From Bacillota bacterium (GTDB lineage: Bacteria; Bacillota; Clostridia; Christensenellales; Aristaeellaceae): a stretch of DNA of 13,246 bases. A model generated the notes under the pieces. The model did not search any database, was not told the origin of the DNA, and saw only the letters and a program-made list of their open reading frames with translations. Position 1 is the first letter of the stretch. Every line of letters begins with the position of its first letter. Shown one piece after another: positions 6,840 to 13,246 of the stretch. The translations under genes and the position numbers were made by a program. The stretch covers positions 1-13,246 of the forward strand of contig JAEZJP010000070.1 of the NCBI GenBank assembly GCA_023415715.1, in the 5' to 3' direction.

Positions 6840-7694
6840 ATGGAATATACCATGTCCGAATTGCTTCGGGCCGCTCAGGGAACATCGATTGCTCAAGCCG
6901 CCAGGGAAGCGCAAGCCAGGGAGGATGGGGTCACCCAGGAGGAGCTTGCCCAACATATGATCCGCTATCTTCATGTGATGCGTGATTCCGTGCAGGCGGG
7001 GTTGGATCCCGAGCTGCGTTCCGTTTCCAAAATGGCCGGCGGGCAAGCTTCACGTCTGTACGGCCAATTTAAGCGGGGCGGCTCGCTGTGCGGCACCATC
7101 ATGGGTAAGGCAACCGCATACGCCTTGGCTGTTGCGGAATGCAACGCCTGCATGGGCAAGATTGTTGCAGCTCCCACCGCCGGCGCCTGCGGCATCCTGC
7201 CTGGCGCGCTGCTTGCCGTTATGGAGGAAAAGAATCTTTCTGATGAATCTGTCGCCGATGCCTTGTTTACCGCCGCTGCCGTGGGCCGCGTGATTGCCCA
7301 GGAGGCAACCATCTCCGGCGCGGAAGGCGGCTGCCAGGCCGAAAGCGGCTCCGCCGCAGCCATGACCGCCGCAGCTCTTGTGGAGCTCATGGGCGGAACA
7401 CCTATGATGGCTGCCGATGCCTGCTCCTTCGCGCTTATGAATACCATGGGTTTGGTGTGCGACCCGGTAGGAGGCCTGGTGGAAGTACCCTGCGTGTACC
7501 GTAACGTAGGCGGCATTGGCAACGCTTTTACCGCAGCGGATATGGCTCTCTCCGGAATCACCTGCCCCATTCCGCCAGATGAAGTCATTCTAGCCATGAA
7601 AGAAGTAGGTGACGCCATGCCCTCCTCCCTCCGGGAAACCGGCGAGGGCGGCTGCGCCGCCTGCCCTTCCATGCGCGCAAGGTTTGTAAAATGA
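6840..7694 (+). CDS. sdaAA: L-serine dehydratase, alpha (iron-sulfur) subunit
   Basis: 284 residues, full length. It carries the oxygen-sensitive 4Fe-4S cluster that activates the serine hydroxyl for loss as water. Conserved blocks: AAPTAGACGILPG (110-122, C117), EGGCQAE (162-168, C165), GLVCDPVGGLVEVPC (204-218, C207 and C218) and RNVGGIGNAF. The C-terminus reads GGCAACPSMRARFVK, with C272 and C275 close to the end. The cluster ligands are probably among C117, C165, C207 and C218; in the Legionella enzyme a C-terminal cysteine reaches into the active site, so the tail cysteines may matter, but which residues play that part here is not settled by sequence. AAGAGG 8 nt before ATG 6840 supports this start; ATG 6852 is an alternative. 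Followed by a repeat-like hairpin pair and a strong terminator. Confidence 0.96.
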   Translation: MEYTMSELLRAAQGTSIAQAAREAQAREDGVTQEELAQHMIRYLHVMRDSVQAGLDPELRSVSKMAGGQASRLYGQFKRGGSLCGTIMGKATAYALAVAECNACMGKIVAAPTAGACGILPGALLAVMEEKNLSDESVADALFTAAAVGRVIAQEATISGAEGGCQAESGSAAAMTAAALVELMGGTPMMAADACSFALMNTMGLVCDPVGGLVEVPCVYRNVGGIGNAFTAADMALSGITCPIPPDEVILAMKEVGDAMPSSLRETGEGGCAACPSMRARFVK

Positions 7695-7699
7695 GTACG

Positions 7700-7747
7700 C
7701 CCAGGGGCTCTGCCCCTGGGAACCCCGCCCAAGGGATAAATCCCTTG
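7700..7747. repeat. REP-like double hairpin downstream of sdaAA
   Basis: Two palindromes stand side by side: CCCAGGGGC / GCCCCTGGG (7700-7708 and 7712-7720, 9 bp, 3-nt loop) and CAAGGGA / TCCCTTG (7730-7736 and 7741-7747, 7 bp, 4-nt loop), joined by AACCCCGCC. The first arm begins 6 nt after the sdaAA stop. The layout resembles the dispersed GC-rich intergenic palindrome repeats found in several Clostridia; that comparison is from memory and copy number cannot be judged from one window. Neither hairpin has a U-tract, so they look like a dispersed repeat or mRNA 3' protection rather than a terminator. Confidence 0.55.
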
Positions 7748-7766
7748 AAGAATCCCATTATTGGGG

Positions 7767-7800
7767 AAAATAAAAAAGCTTTCTTTATAGAAAAGCCTTT
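7767..7800 (-). terminator. Terminator of the rubrerythrin transcript
   Basis: On the minus strand an imperfect stem of about 10 pairs (two wobbles; AAAGGCTTTT on one side, AAAGCTTTT on the other) is followed by a U-rich tail given by the A-run at 7767-7777. It lies about 75-110 nt behind the rubrerythrin stop. Confidence 0.5.
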
Positions 7801-7820
7801 GATGACAAATCACCACGGGG

Positions 7821-7867
7821 GAGCAACGAGGGGGACACGCAGGTCCCCCTCGTTTAGCTCTATTTTT
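7821..7867 (+). terminator. Terminator of the sdaAB-sdaAA operon
   Basis: A 12-bp perfect stem (7825-7836 with 7843-7854, loop 7837-7842) is extended by GAGC/GCTC (7821-7824 with 7857-7860) across a 2-nt bulge, then by five T at 7863-7867. This is the likely end of the operon, although the REP-like element lies between it and the gene. Confidence 0.75.
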
Positions 7868-7875
7868 GCGAAGCG

Positions 7876-8418
7876 TCAGTAGTTTTCCGCCCTTACCATG
7901 AAGAATGACTGGGGATGGCTGCACACCGGGCAAATCTGCGGAGCCTTTTTGCCGATAACCAGATGGCCGCAGACGGCGCACTGCCAAATGGTGTCGCCTT
8001 CCTTGGAGAAGACCATGCCGCCTTCCACGTTGGCCAGCAGCTTCAGGTAGCGATCCTCGTGAGTCTTTTCGATCTTAGCCACCTGTTCGAACAGGAAGGC
8101 GATCTTGTCAAACCCTTCTTCCTTGGCTTCCTTGGCAAAGTTTATGTACATGTCGGTCCACTCGTAATGCTCGCCGGCGGCAGCGTCCTTTAGGTTGACT
8201 TTCGTCTCGGGAATTCCCTCTCCGTGCAGAAGCTTGAACCAGATCTTTGCGTGTTCCTTTTCATTATCGGCCGTCTCCTGAAAAAGTGCCGCTATCTGCT
8301 CGTAACCGTCTTTCTTAGCCTGTGGGGCATAGTAGGTATACTTGTTGCGGGCCTGGGATTCTCCGGCGAAGGCCGCCATCAGGTTTGCTTCCGTTCTGGT
8401 TCCTTTCAATTCCTTCAT
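7876..8418 (-). CDS. rbr: Rubrerythrin
   Basis: 180 residues, close to the family norm. A non-haem di-iron protein of anaerobes that reduces hydrogen peroxide in the cytosol, with electrons usually delivered by rubredoxin or NAD(P)H-rubredoxin reductase. The ferritin-like four-helix domain (about 1-135) shows E20 in AGESQARNKY, the ExxH pair E53/H56 and a second ExxH, E117/H120. The C-terminal rubredoxin-like domain has the four iron-binding cysteines C147, C150, C163 and C166 in QCAVCG and CPVC. The start at 8418 is preceded by GGAGGAG. Its presence points to an anaerobic or microaerophilic host. The upstream gene is on the same strand 99 nt away; a PerR-type operator was looked for and not seen. 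Confidence 0.96.
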   Translation of the reverse strand: MKELKGTRTEANLMAAFAGESQARNKYTYYAPQAKKDGYEQIAALFQETADNEKEHAKIWFKLLHGEGIPETKVNLKDAAAGEHYEWTDMYINFAKEAKEEGFDKIAFLFEQVAKIEKTHEDRYLKLLANVEGGMVFSKEGDTIWQCAVCGHLVIGKKAPQICPVCSHPQSFFMVRAENY

Positions 8419-8453
8419 TACTGCGTCTCCTCCTTATGAATGTATCTATTTCA

Positions 8454-8466
8454 AGGGTCAAACCCT
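8454..8466. promoter_or_regulatory. Small dyad in front of rubrerythrin
   Basis: AGGGT (8454-8458) and ACCCT (8462-8466) flank three bases. On the minus strand the centre contains TTGACC (8461-8456), a possible -35, but no good -10 lies 16-18 nt downstream. A rubrerythrin promoter is expected near here; this is the only candidate site I see. Confidence 0.25.
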
Positions 8467-8517
8467 AGAAATGCACTGCTGCTTTCCGAAAGTCATCTTC
8501 TTACATTTTGCTTATAG

Positions 8518-9576
8518 TTATGCTTTGGGCTGCAATGGATTCTCCATCAGCCATCTGCGAAGGCTTGCTTTTCTTTCCCCTGTATATCCCTTTACAGCAT
8601 CTGCGCAAAGCATGGCGTTCAATATGGCCTCCTCGCAGCATTCAGCCGCCGCCCGGAAAGGAATATCCAAACGGTCTTCCCGCAAAATCCTCTGGGTGAG
8701 AATATTTTGTCCTTCTAGATGATGGACACGATTTTCTGTAGTGAAACCAATGATTATTTCTCCGCTGCCATGGCCCATCATGGAACCAAGCCGGGCCATG
8801 CCAATACCTGCCCTTTTGATCACACGGCCAAGCTGCCTGGAATCCAGCGGCAAATCGGTTGCTACGATGACGATAATGGACCCAAGGTCTTCCTTTACAC
8901 CCCACCCATGCGGTACGCTTCTGCCAGTAGGAGAGCCTTGTATGACAAGATCGGCCGTACGGCCATAATTCGCCTGTACAAGCACTCCTAGCGTAAAAGT
9001 ATGGCCATCCAGCGGCATCACGCGGGAGGCCGACCCGATGCCGCCTTTGAACCCATAGCACACCATGCCCTTGCCCCCACCCGCATCCCCTTCCTCGAAA
9101 TCTTCGCAGGCGTTTTGTATGGCTGAAAAAACACGGCCGGCATTCACCGCCCGGTCCTGGATATCGTTCAAAGTGGCGTCATTGCACTCGCAAACCACCG
9201 GATTGATGGATCTTGCTTCAAAACCTTCGGTTTTGCACCGGTCAATGGTATACTGCACCAAAGCGTCATGAACAAGTCCCACATTCAGCGTATTGGTGAG
9301 GGCGATGGGTGTTTCCAGCGTGCCCAACTCCTGCACCTGCACAAGGCCCAATGTTTTTCCAAACCCATTGAGCACGTGGGCAGCGGCGGTGACCTTGTTC
9401 AAAAACACATTGTCCGGTGTGGGAATCACAACCGTAACCCCCGTCTTATGGCGGTCAGTATCTATTGTCTCATGACCCACCAGCACGCCTTTTACATCGC
9501 TGATCTTGTTGCGTGCCCCGGGCTCCATTTCCCCAACATTTATCCCCAAATCCCGTGCCCTTATCTGCACTGCCAT
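8518..9576 (-). CDS. P1-family peptidase (DmpA / L-aminopeptidase D-Ala-esterase type)
   Basis: 352 residues. Belongs to the self-processing P1 aminopeptidases (DmpA, BapA), Ntn-hydrolase-like enzymes that cut themselves before a serine and then release N-terminal residues from small peptides, in different members also D-alanine or beta-amino-acid substrates. The likely self-cleavage site is G270-S271 in MMGHGSGEIIIGFTT, matching the Gly-Ser site known in DmpA. This would give an alpha chain of 270 and a beta chain of 82 residues. Other family features: the N-terminal ITDVKGV-like segment ISDVKGVLVGHET (25-37), TNTLNVG (94-100) and KGGIGSASRV (177-186). No signal peptide, so it should act in the cytosol. 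The start has AAAGGAC upstream. It stands divergent from the peptidase C26 gene, so the two share a 164-bp regulatory space. Confidence 0.9.
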   Translation of the reverse strand: MAVQIRARDLGINVGEMEPGARNKISDVKGVLVGHETIDTDRHKTGVTVVIPTPDNVFLNKVTAAAHVLNGFGKTLGLVQVQELGTLETPIALTNTLNVGLVHDALVQYTIDRCKTEGFEARSINPVVCECNDATLNDIQDRAVNAGRVFSAIQNACEDFEEGDAGGGKGMVCYGFKGGIGSASRVMPLDGHTFTLGVLVQANYGRTADLVIQGSPTGRSVPHGWGVKEDLGSIIVIVATDLPLDSRQLGRVIKRAGIGMARLGSMMGHGSGEIIIGFTTENRVHHLEGQNILTQRILREDRLDIPFRAAAECCEEAILNAMLCADAVKGYTGERKASLRRWLMENPLQPKA

Positions 9577-9740
9577 ATCGTCTGTCCTTTATTGTTTTAC
9601 CATTTCATTTCGCTCCGTACGCCACAAATCCTGTCTTCCGTCTGTTTTTCTTTTAGGTTTTCTGCCTTTTGGCAGGAAAGGATGCAATACCGTCGAAAGC
9701 ATTGTGATATTTATTTTTTAGGCAAGGCTGGTTATTTTGT
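9577..9740. other. Divergent intergenic region between two peptidase genes
   Basis: Holds the unlocated promoters of both flanking genes. The only clear structure is an imperfect dyad, TTTTCTGCC / GGCAGGAAA around 9657-9678, with a TTTT loop and one G-T pair; no U-run follows on either strand, so it is not a terminator. I found no promoter with a convincing pair of hexamers. Confidence 0.4.
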
Positions 9741-10463
9741 ATGGAAAGCAGACCAAAAATCGGCGTCACCGGCCACATTTCCAAGGATAATCCCAATCTC
9801 AGCATCACCCTCAGTTATATGGAAGCCATTTTTGCCTGCGGCGGTTTTCCCCTGCTTCTGCCCGTAAAAGGCAGTGAGGAGTTATGGCTTCAGGCTGCAA
9901 GGGAGATGGACGGTTTTTTGTTCACCGGCGGCGGGGACGTGTCACCTTCCCTCTTTGGGGAAGAAACGCTTCAATGCTGCGGGGAAATCAGCCCTCTTCG
10001 GGATGCCATGGAACTGGATCTGTTGAATGCCATTCTTCCAACAGGTAAACCAATATTGGGTGTATGCCGGGGCGTACAACTATTGAACGTTGGTCTCGGC
10101 GGTACGCTGTACCAGGATATTTACCTGCAAAACGCGCAGCCGTACCTGCAGCAGCACACGCAGAAGCTGCCCGATTTCCTTCCAGCCCATGACGTTATTA
10201 TAGAAGAAGGAAGCCTTCTGCACCGCATCGTAAAAACCACATGCCTGCCTGTGAATACACTACATCACCAGGCGGTGAAGGATTGTGCCCCAGGTACAAG
10301 CGCCGTGGCAAAGTCATCTTCCGGTCTCATCGAAGCCATCGAGAAACAGGATCATCCGTTCCTTCTTGGTGTCCAGTGGCATCCGGAGCGCATGTGGCAT
10401 GTGGACACGGCGGCGAAAGCCATATTTGAATCCTTTGTGGATGCCTGTGTAAAAACGCTATAG
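9741..10463 (+). CDS. Peptidase C26 / gamma-glutamyl hydrolase-like amidotransferase
   Basis: 240 residues, class I glutamine-amidotransferase fold. The catalytic triad is visible: nucleophile C109 in ILGVCRGVQLLNV (105-117), H214 and E216 in VQWHPERM. The oxyanion region is FTGGGDVSPS (61-70). These match the peptidase C26 family, which includes PuuD-type gamma-glutamyl-gamma-aminobutyrate hydrolases and gamma-glutamyl hydrolases; the exact substrate is not set by the sequence. Expected in the cytosol, no signal peptide. The binding site is weak (AAGG at 9724-9727, 13 nt from the ATG); I kept ATG 9741 because the family N-terminus, RPKIGVTG, starts right there. Lies just upstream of the peptide ABC transporter on the same strand, 186 nt apart. 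Confidence 0.87.
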   Translation: MESRPKIGVTGHISKDNPNLSITLSYMEAIFACGGFPLLLPVKGSEELWLQAAREMDGFLFTGGGDVSPSLFGEETLQCCGEISPLRDAMELDLLNAILPTGKPILGVCRGVQLLNVGLGGTLYQDIYLQNAQPYLQQHTQKLPDFLPAHDVIIEEGSLLHRIVKTTCLPVNTLHHQAVKDCAPGTSAVAKSSSGLIEAIEKQDHPFLLGVQWHPERMWHVDTAAKAIFESFVDACVKTL

Positions 10464-10509
10464 TTCATACTGCCCGCCAATAATCTGTTTTTAAGCCTTT
10501 AACTGCAAG

Positions 10510-10519
10510 TTGTATACAA
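10510..10519. promoter_or_regulatory. Perfect palindrome TTGTATACAA
   Basis: A self-complementary 10-mer lies 19 bp upstream of the -35 of the binding-protein gene. GTATAC-centred palindromes of this kind are typical of GntR-family operators; no such regulator gene is in the window. The second half could also act as a -10 (TACAAT). Confidence 0.4.
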
Positions 10520-10538
10520 TAAAAATGCATTCTTTCCC

Positions 10539-10567
10539 TTGACATCCCATGTACTGGGCTGTATTCT
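10539..10567 (+). promoter_or_regulatory. Sigma-A-type promoter of the peptide transporter operon
   Basis: TTGACA at 10539-10544 and TATTCT at 10562-10567, spaced by exactly 17 bp. Predicted start near 10574, leader about 75 nt. The spacer contains a small CCCA/TGGG dyad. Confidence 0.8.
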
Positions 10568-10649
10568 AAGTGATGGATGGATTGTTGGAAGAATCGTAAA
10601 AAACTCCATACATCCTGTCGGCAGTAAAATTGCAAGAGGAGGGCATTTC

Positions 10650-12482
10650 ATGAAAAAGGTTCTCGCATTTGCCTTGTGCCTAACGCTGCTGTTCACCATG
10701 ACAGCTTTTGGCCTGGCAGAGGAGCCGGCGGTATACCGCCAACTGTACGCATCCGAGGTAACCACGTTGAATTACCTCATCGCCGGTGCTCAATGGGAGC
10801 AGGAAGTCGGCGCCAATGTCATCGATTCCCTGGTGGAATATGACCCCTACGGCAAACTGATCCCCGGCCTTGCCCTTTCCTGGGAACCCTCCGAGGATGG
10901 TCTCACCTGGACCTTTCATCTCCGTCAGGGTGTGAAATGGTACGATTATCAGGGCACTGAAGTGGCGGAAGTTACCGCCAATGACTTCGTGGCAGCCGCC
11001 AAGTATGTGATGACCGCCACCTATGCCAGCCCCGTATTCAATCAGATGGAAGTCATCAAGAACGCCACGGAATATTACAACGGCACCGTCACTGACTTTG
11101 CGGAAGTGGGCGTCAAGGCGCTGGATGATTATACGCTCCAGTATACACTGGTCAGGCCTGTACCCTACTTCCTGAGCATGCTGACGTATGTGTGCTATCT
11201 GCCCGCATACGGCCCGCAGCTGGATGAACTTGGAGCTGACTTCGGTACCTCCAATGACAGGATGTACTACTGCGGCGCGTTCCTCCTTTCCGAGTTCGAG
11301 CCCCAGGTGAAGCATACCTATGTGAAGAACGTCAATAACTGGGATGCCGCCAACGTGTTCATCGACCGCATAGAGCGCACCTATAACGCAGAAGCCGCCA
11401 CCTTACGCCCAACCATGGTGCTTCGGGGCGAGATTGATTACGCAGAATTAAGCAATGACATCATCGACGACTGGAAGGCCAACAATCCACAATACATCAC
11501 CCGTGCCCGCATAAAAGCAGACTACTCCTACTTCTACTGCTTCAACTTTGACCCCAAGTATGACGCCGAGTATGGCCCGGATAACTGGTTGAAGGCCGTC
11601 AACAACGCAAATTTCCGCCACTCCATCATGAGCGCCTTCGACAGGCAGTACAGCATGGTGGCGATGGCGCCCGACGACACCGCCTCCATCGTGCAGGATA
11701 CCGTTACCCCCAAGACTTTCACCTCCATAGACGGGGTTGACTTTACATCCTCTGCCGCCTTCGATATTACAAAGGACGATTTCTTCAACACAGACAAGGC
11801 CCTGGAATACAAGGCCAAAGCCAAGGAAGAACTCGCCGCCGCCGGTGTTACCTTCCCGGTGAAGATGGTGCTCACCTATCGCAGTGACGACAAAGACTGG
11901 GAGAATGAGTACGTTCTGCTCAAGCAGCAGCTGGAAGGCGTTCTTGGCACCGATTACATCGAGTGCGTCCTCTATGCCGGCCCCACCGAGTCCTTCCTCT
12001 CCGCCACCCGCCGTGCCGGCGTGTATTCCTTCATGCGTTGCAATTGGGGCGCCGACTATCAGGATCCTGAGACCTGGACCGATCCCTTTGCCATTAAGAA
12101 GGATGATGCCGGCGCCATCGTTGGCAACAGCTACAACAAGATGGACCTGATGCTCAGCAGCGACTTTGCCGATACCAAGGCCGTGTTGGAAGCCTACTAT
12201 GCCGCAGTAGCCGACGCCAAGGCCGAAGTCACCGACATGAAGGCCCGGTATGAGAAGTTTGCCGCCGCTGAGGCCATGCTCATTGACAACGCCATCGTGG
12301 TGCCCTATTATGTTACCCCCGCCGTATATCAGGCTACCAAGCTGAACCTGTACGAGGGTGAATTCGCCTCCTTCGGTATCTCTGTTTTGAAGTTCAAAGG
12401 CCAGAAGCTCTACGATCATTTCTTGACCCCCGAGGAAGACGCGGCTAATCGCCAGGCTTGGCTCGACGCCGTCAGCAAGTGA
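10650..12482 (+). CDS. Peptide ABC transporter substrate-binding protein (SBP family 5)
   Basis: 610 residues, large as usual for oligopeptide/dipeptide binding proteins (OppA/DppA type). It captures a peptide outside the membrane and delivers it to the permease encoded next. ATG 10650 is chosen because AGAGGAGGG lies just ahead and a signal peptide follows: positive MKK, hydrophobic core to about residue 20, likely cleavage after A23 (FGLA-EEPA). The family signature is around residues 70-100: LIPGLALSWEP then LTWTFHLRQGVKW. Notably there is no lipobox cysteine after the hydrophobic core; the only early Cys (C10) sits inside it in FALC, which does not fit the lipobox rule, so the protein would be secreted or held by another route. 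The start of a peptide-transporter operon; substrate unknown. Confidence 0.92.
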   Translation: MKKVLAFALCLTLLFTMTAFGLAEEPAVYRQLYASEVTTLNYLIAGAQWEQEVGANVIDSLVEYDPYGKLIPGLALSWEPSEDGLTWTFHLRQGVKWYDYQGTEVAEVTANDFVAAAKYVMTATYASPVFNQMEVIKNATEYYNGTVTDFAEVGVKALDDYTLQYTLVRPVPYFLSMLTYVCYLPAYGPQLDELGADFGTSNDRMYYCGAFLLSEFEPQVKHTYVKNVNNWDAANVFIDRIERTYNAEAATLRPTMVLRGEIDYAELSNDIIDDWKANNPQYITRARIKADYSYFYCFNFDPKYDAEYGPDNWLKAVNNANFRHSIMSAFDRQYSMVAMAPDDTASIVQDTVTPKTFTSIDGVDFTSSAAFDITKDDFFNTDKALEYKAKAKEELAAAGVTFPVKMVLTYRSDDKDWENEYVLLKQQLEGVLGTDYIECVLYAGPTESFLSATRRAGVYSFMRCNWGADYQDPETWTDPFAIKKDDAGAIVGNSYNKMDLMLSSDFADTKAVLEAYYAAVADAKAEVTDMKARYEKFAAAEAMLIDNAIVVPYYVTPAVYQATKLNLYEGEFASFGISVLKFKGQKLYDHFLTPEEDAANRQAWLDAVSK

Positions 12483-12537
12483 TAACATCGCGGCTGTTGT
12501 CTCCCTGGAAGCCAATCCAGGTTGGATGACATGCTGG

Positions 12538-12567
12538 GGAGGAACCCCCGAATTCGGGGGTTCCTCC
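12538..12567 (+). terminator. 30-nt perfect palindrome after the binding-protein gene
   Basis: The arms, joined at a central GAATTC, are complementary over 15 bp (GGAGGAACCCCC on one side), continuing by G-T and G-C pairs beyond. The RNA forms a very stable hairpin, but only CGTCG and then an A-run follow, with no U-tract. This points to an mRNA-stabilising or partial-stop hairpin that keeps the binding protein above the permease level rather than to a full terminator. Confidence 0.55.
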
Positions 12568-12616
12568 TCGTCGTAAAAAACAGTGTAGCCACACATTCTT
12601 CAAAGGGGTTTTATGC

Positions 12617-13246
12617 ATGGCAAAATACCTGGGGAAACGGCTGCTGCGTTCCCTGATCACACTCTTTCTGATACTGACCATTACCTTTATTCTTATCAGG
12701 CAGATGCCGATTGAAGGCTATTTTCAAAATTTTGATAAAATGTCCCAGGATCAGATTGCAAACGGTATAAAGCAATTAGGCCTGGATCAGCCGCTGCATA
12801 TCCAACTTTTCAACTTTTTCAAAAATCTCATCACTCATTTTGATCTTGGCATTTCAAAAGTTTACCGCAACAATGTACCGGTTGCGGAGATTCTTGCGCC
12901 GAAAATTCCCATCTCCATCCAACTGGGCGGATTATCGATCCTGTTTTCCATGCTGGTGGGCTTGCCCATGGGCACGCTGATGGCCAAGTATAAAGGCAAG
13001 CTGTTTGACCACATCGGAACTGGTTTTATTGTGCTGATTGAGGCCGTTCCGGCAGCAGTGTACTATTTGTTCATTCAGCTGTACGGCACGGAGTTTTTTC
13101 ATATCAAGCTTTTATTTGACGCCAAAAATGCAACATCATGGATACTGCCTGTTTTTTCCATGTCCCTGGGGAATATCGCCTATTATGCCATGTGGCTGCG
13201 CCGCTACATGGTGGATGAAAGCCGCAAGGATTATGTGATGCTGGCC
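12617..13246 (+). CDS. Peptide ABC transporter permease (OppB/DppB type), partial
   Basis: 210 codons are visible and the frame is open at the right edge. The protein begins MAKYLGKRLLRSLITLFLILTITFILIRQMP: a positive N-terminus and first membrane helix typical of the OppB/DppB permeases. The periplasmic-side loop (about 32-93) includes IKQLGLDQPLHIQLFNF, and further membrane helices follow at about 98-122, 134-152 and 172-190. The end of the visible part, WLRRYMVDESRKDYVMLA, is the start of the EAA loop that contacts the ATPase. ATG 12617 has AAAGGGG upstream; an out-of-frame ATG at 12613 is ignored. It follows the binding protein by 134 nt with a hairpin between, and the second permease and ATPases are expected beyond the window. 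Family firm, substrate unknown. Confidence 0.9.
   Translation, partial: MAKYLGKRLLRSLITLFLILTITFILIRQMPIEGYFQNFDKMSQDQIANGIKQLGLDQPLHIQLFNFFKNLITHFDLGISKVYRNNVPVAEILAPKIPISIQLGGLSILFSMLVGLPMGTLMAKYKGKLFDHIGTGFIVLIEAVPAAVYYLFIQLYGTEFFHIKLLFDAKNATSWILPVFSMSLGNIAYYAMWLRRYMVDESRKDYVMLA

Noticed and set aside
6971..7987. Long minus-strand open frame opposite sdaAA
   Set aside because: Antisense of a well-conserved dehydratase subunit; composition rich in Ala, Pro and Ser as expected of a shadow frame.
9657..9678. Hairpin between the two divergent peptidase genes as terminator
   Set aside because: Divergent genes need no terminator there and no U-run follows on either strand.
11448..12596. Long minus-strand open frame opposite the binding-protein gene
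   Set aside because: Gly/Val-rich antisense artefact of a real 610-residue gene with signal peptide and family signature.
1..13246. CRISPR array, tRNA or rRNA genes, prophage or insertion sequence
   Set aside because: No regularly spaced repeats, no cloverleaf with CCA-type end, and no transposase or phage-like frames were seen on either strand.

Overview
The window reads as chromosomal DNA of a low-to-mid GC, anaerobic Gram-positive, most likely a member of the Clostridia. This is inferred from strong GGAGG-type ribosome binding sites, sigma-A-like promoters (TTGACA/TATACT and TTGACA/TATTCT), a two-subunit iron-sulfur L-serine dehydratase, a rubrerythrin, and a PhoPR-type phosphate regulon. 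No phage, transposase, CRISPR array, tRNA or rRNA was found.

Region 1 (1-4038, all minus strand): pstB, phoU, a PhoB/PhoP-type response regulator and a PhoR-type histidine kinase form one tight operon with 4-nt overlap or gaps of 6-9 nt. A separate HD-domain gene follows, cut by the left edge. The operon starts with the Pst ATPase. The binding protein and the two permeases of the phosphate transporter (pstS, pstC, pstA) are not in this window, so the ATPase and PhoU appear split off together with the two-component system.

Region 2 (4039-4424, no convincing protein gene): the first half holds a set of nested helices, closed by a 7-bp stem, that could fold on the minus strand into a rod-like RNA of about 181 nt ending 17 nt before pstB. 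The second half is AT-rich and carries a candidate promoter and two dyads for the divergent methyltransferase gene.

Region 3 (4425-7867): a class I methyltransferase (+) and a HAD phosphatase (-) converge on a shared hairpin terminator. The serine dehydratase pair sdaAB-sdaAA (+) then follows, with a clear promoter and a long terminator hairpin.

Region 4 (7876-13246): a rubrerythrin and a P1-family (DmpA-type) aminopeptidase on the minus strand, then, divergently, a class I glutamine amidotransferase-like hydrolase (peptidase C26) and a peptide ABC transporter (binding protein plus the first permease, cut by the right edge). Peptide import, unusual peptide cleavage and serine deamination together suggest peptide and amino-acid fermentation. 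That link is inferred from gene order only.

The most interesting items are the candidate structured RNA in front of pstB, the pst operon without pstSCA, the cluster of unusual-peptide enzymes beside the peptide transporter, and several unexplained palindromes. None of these proves a new system.
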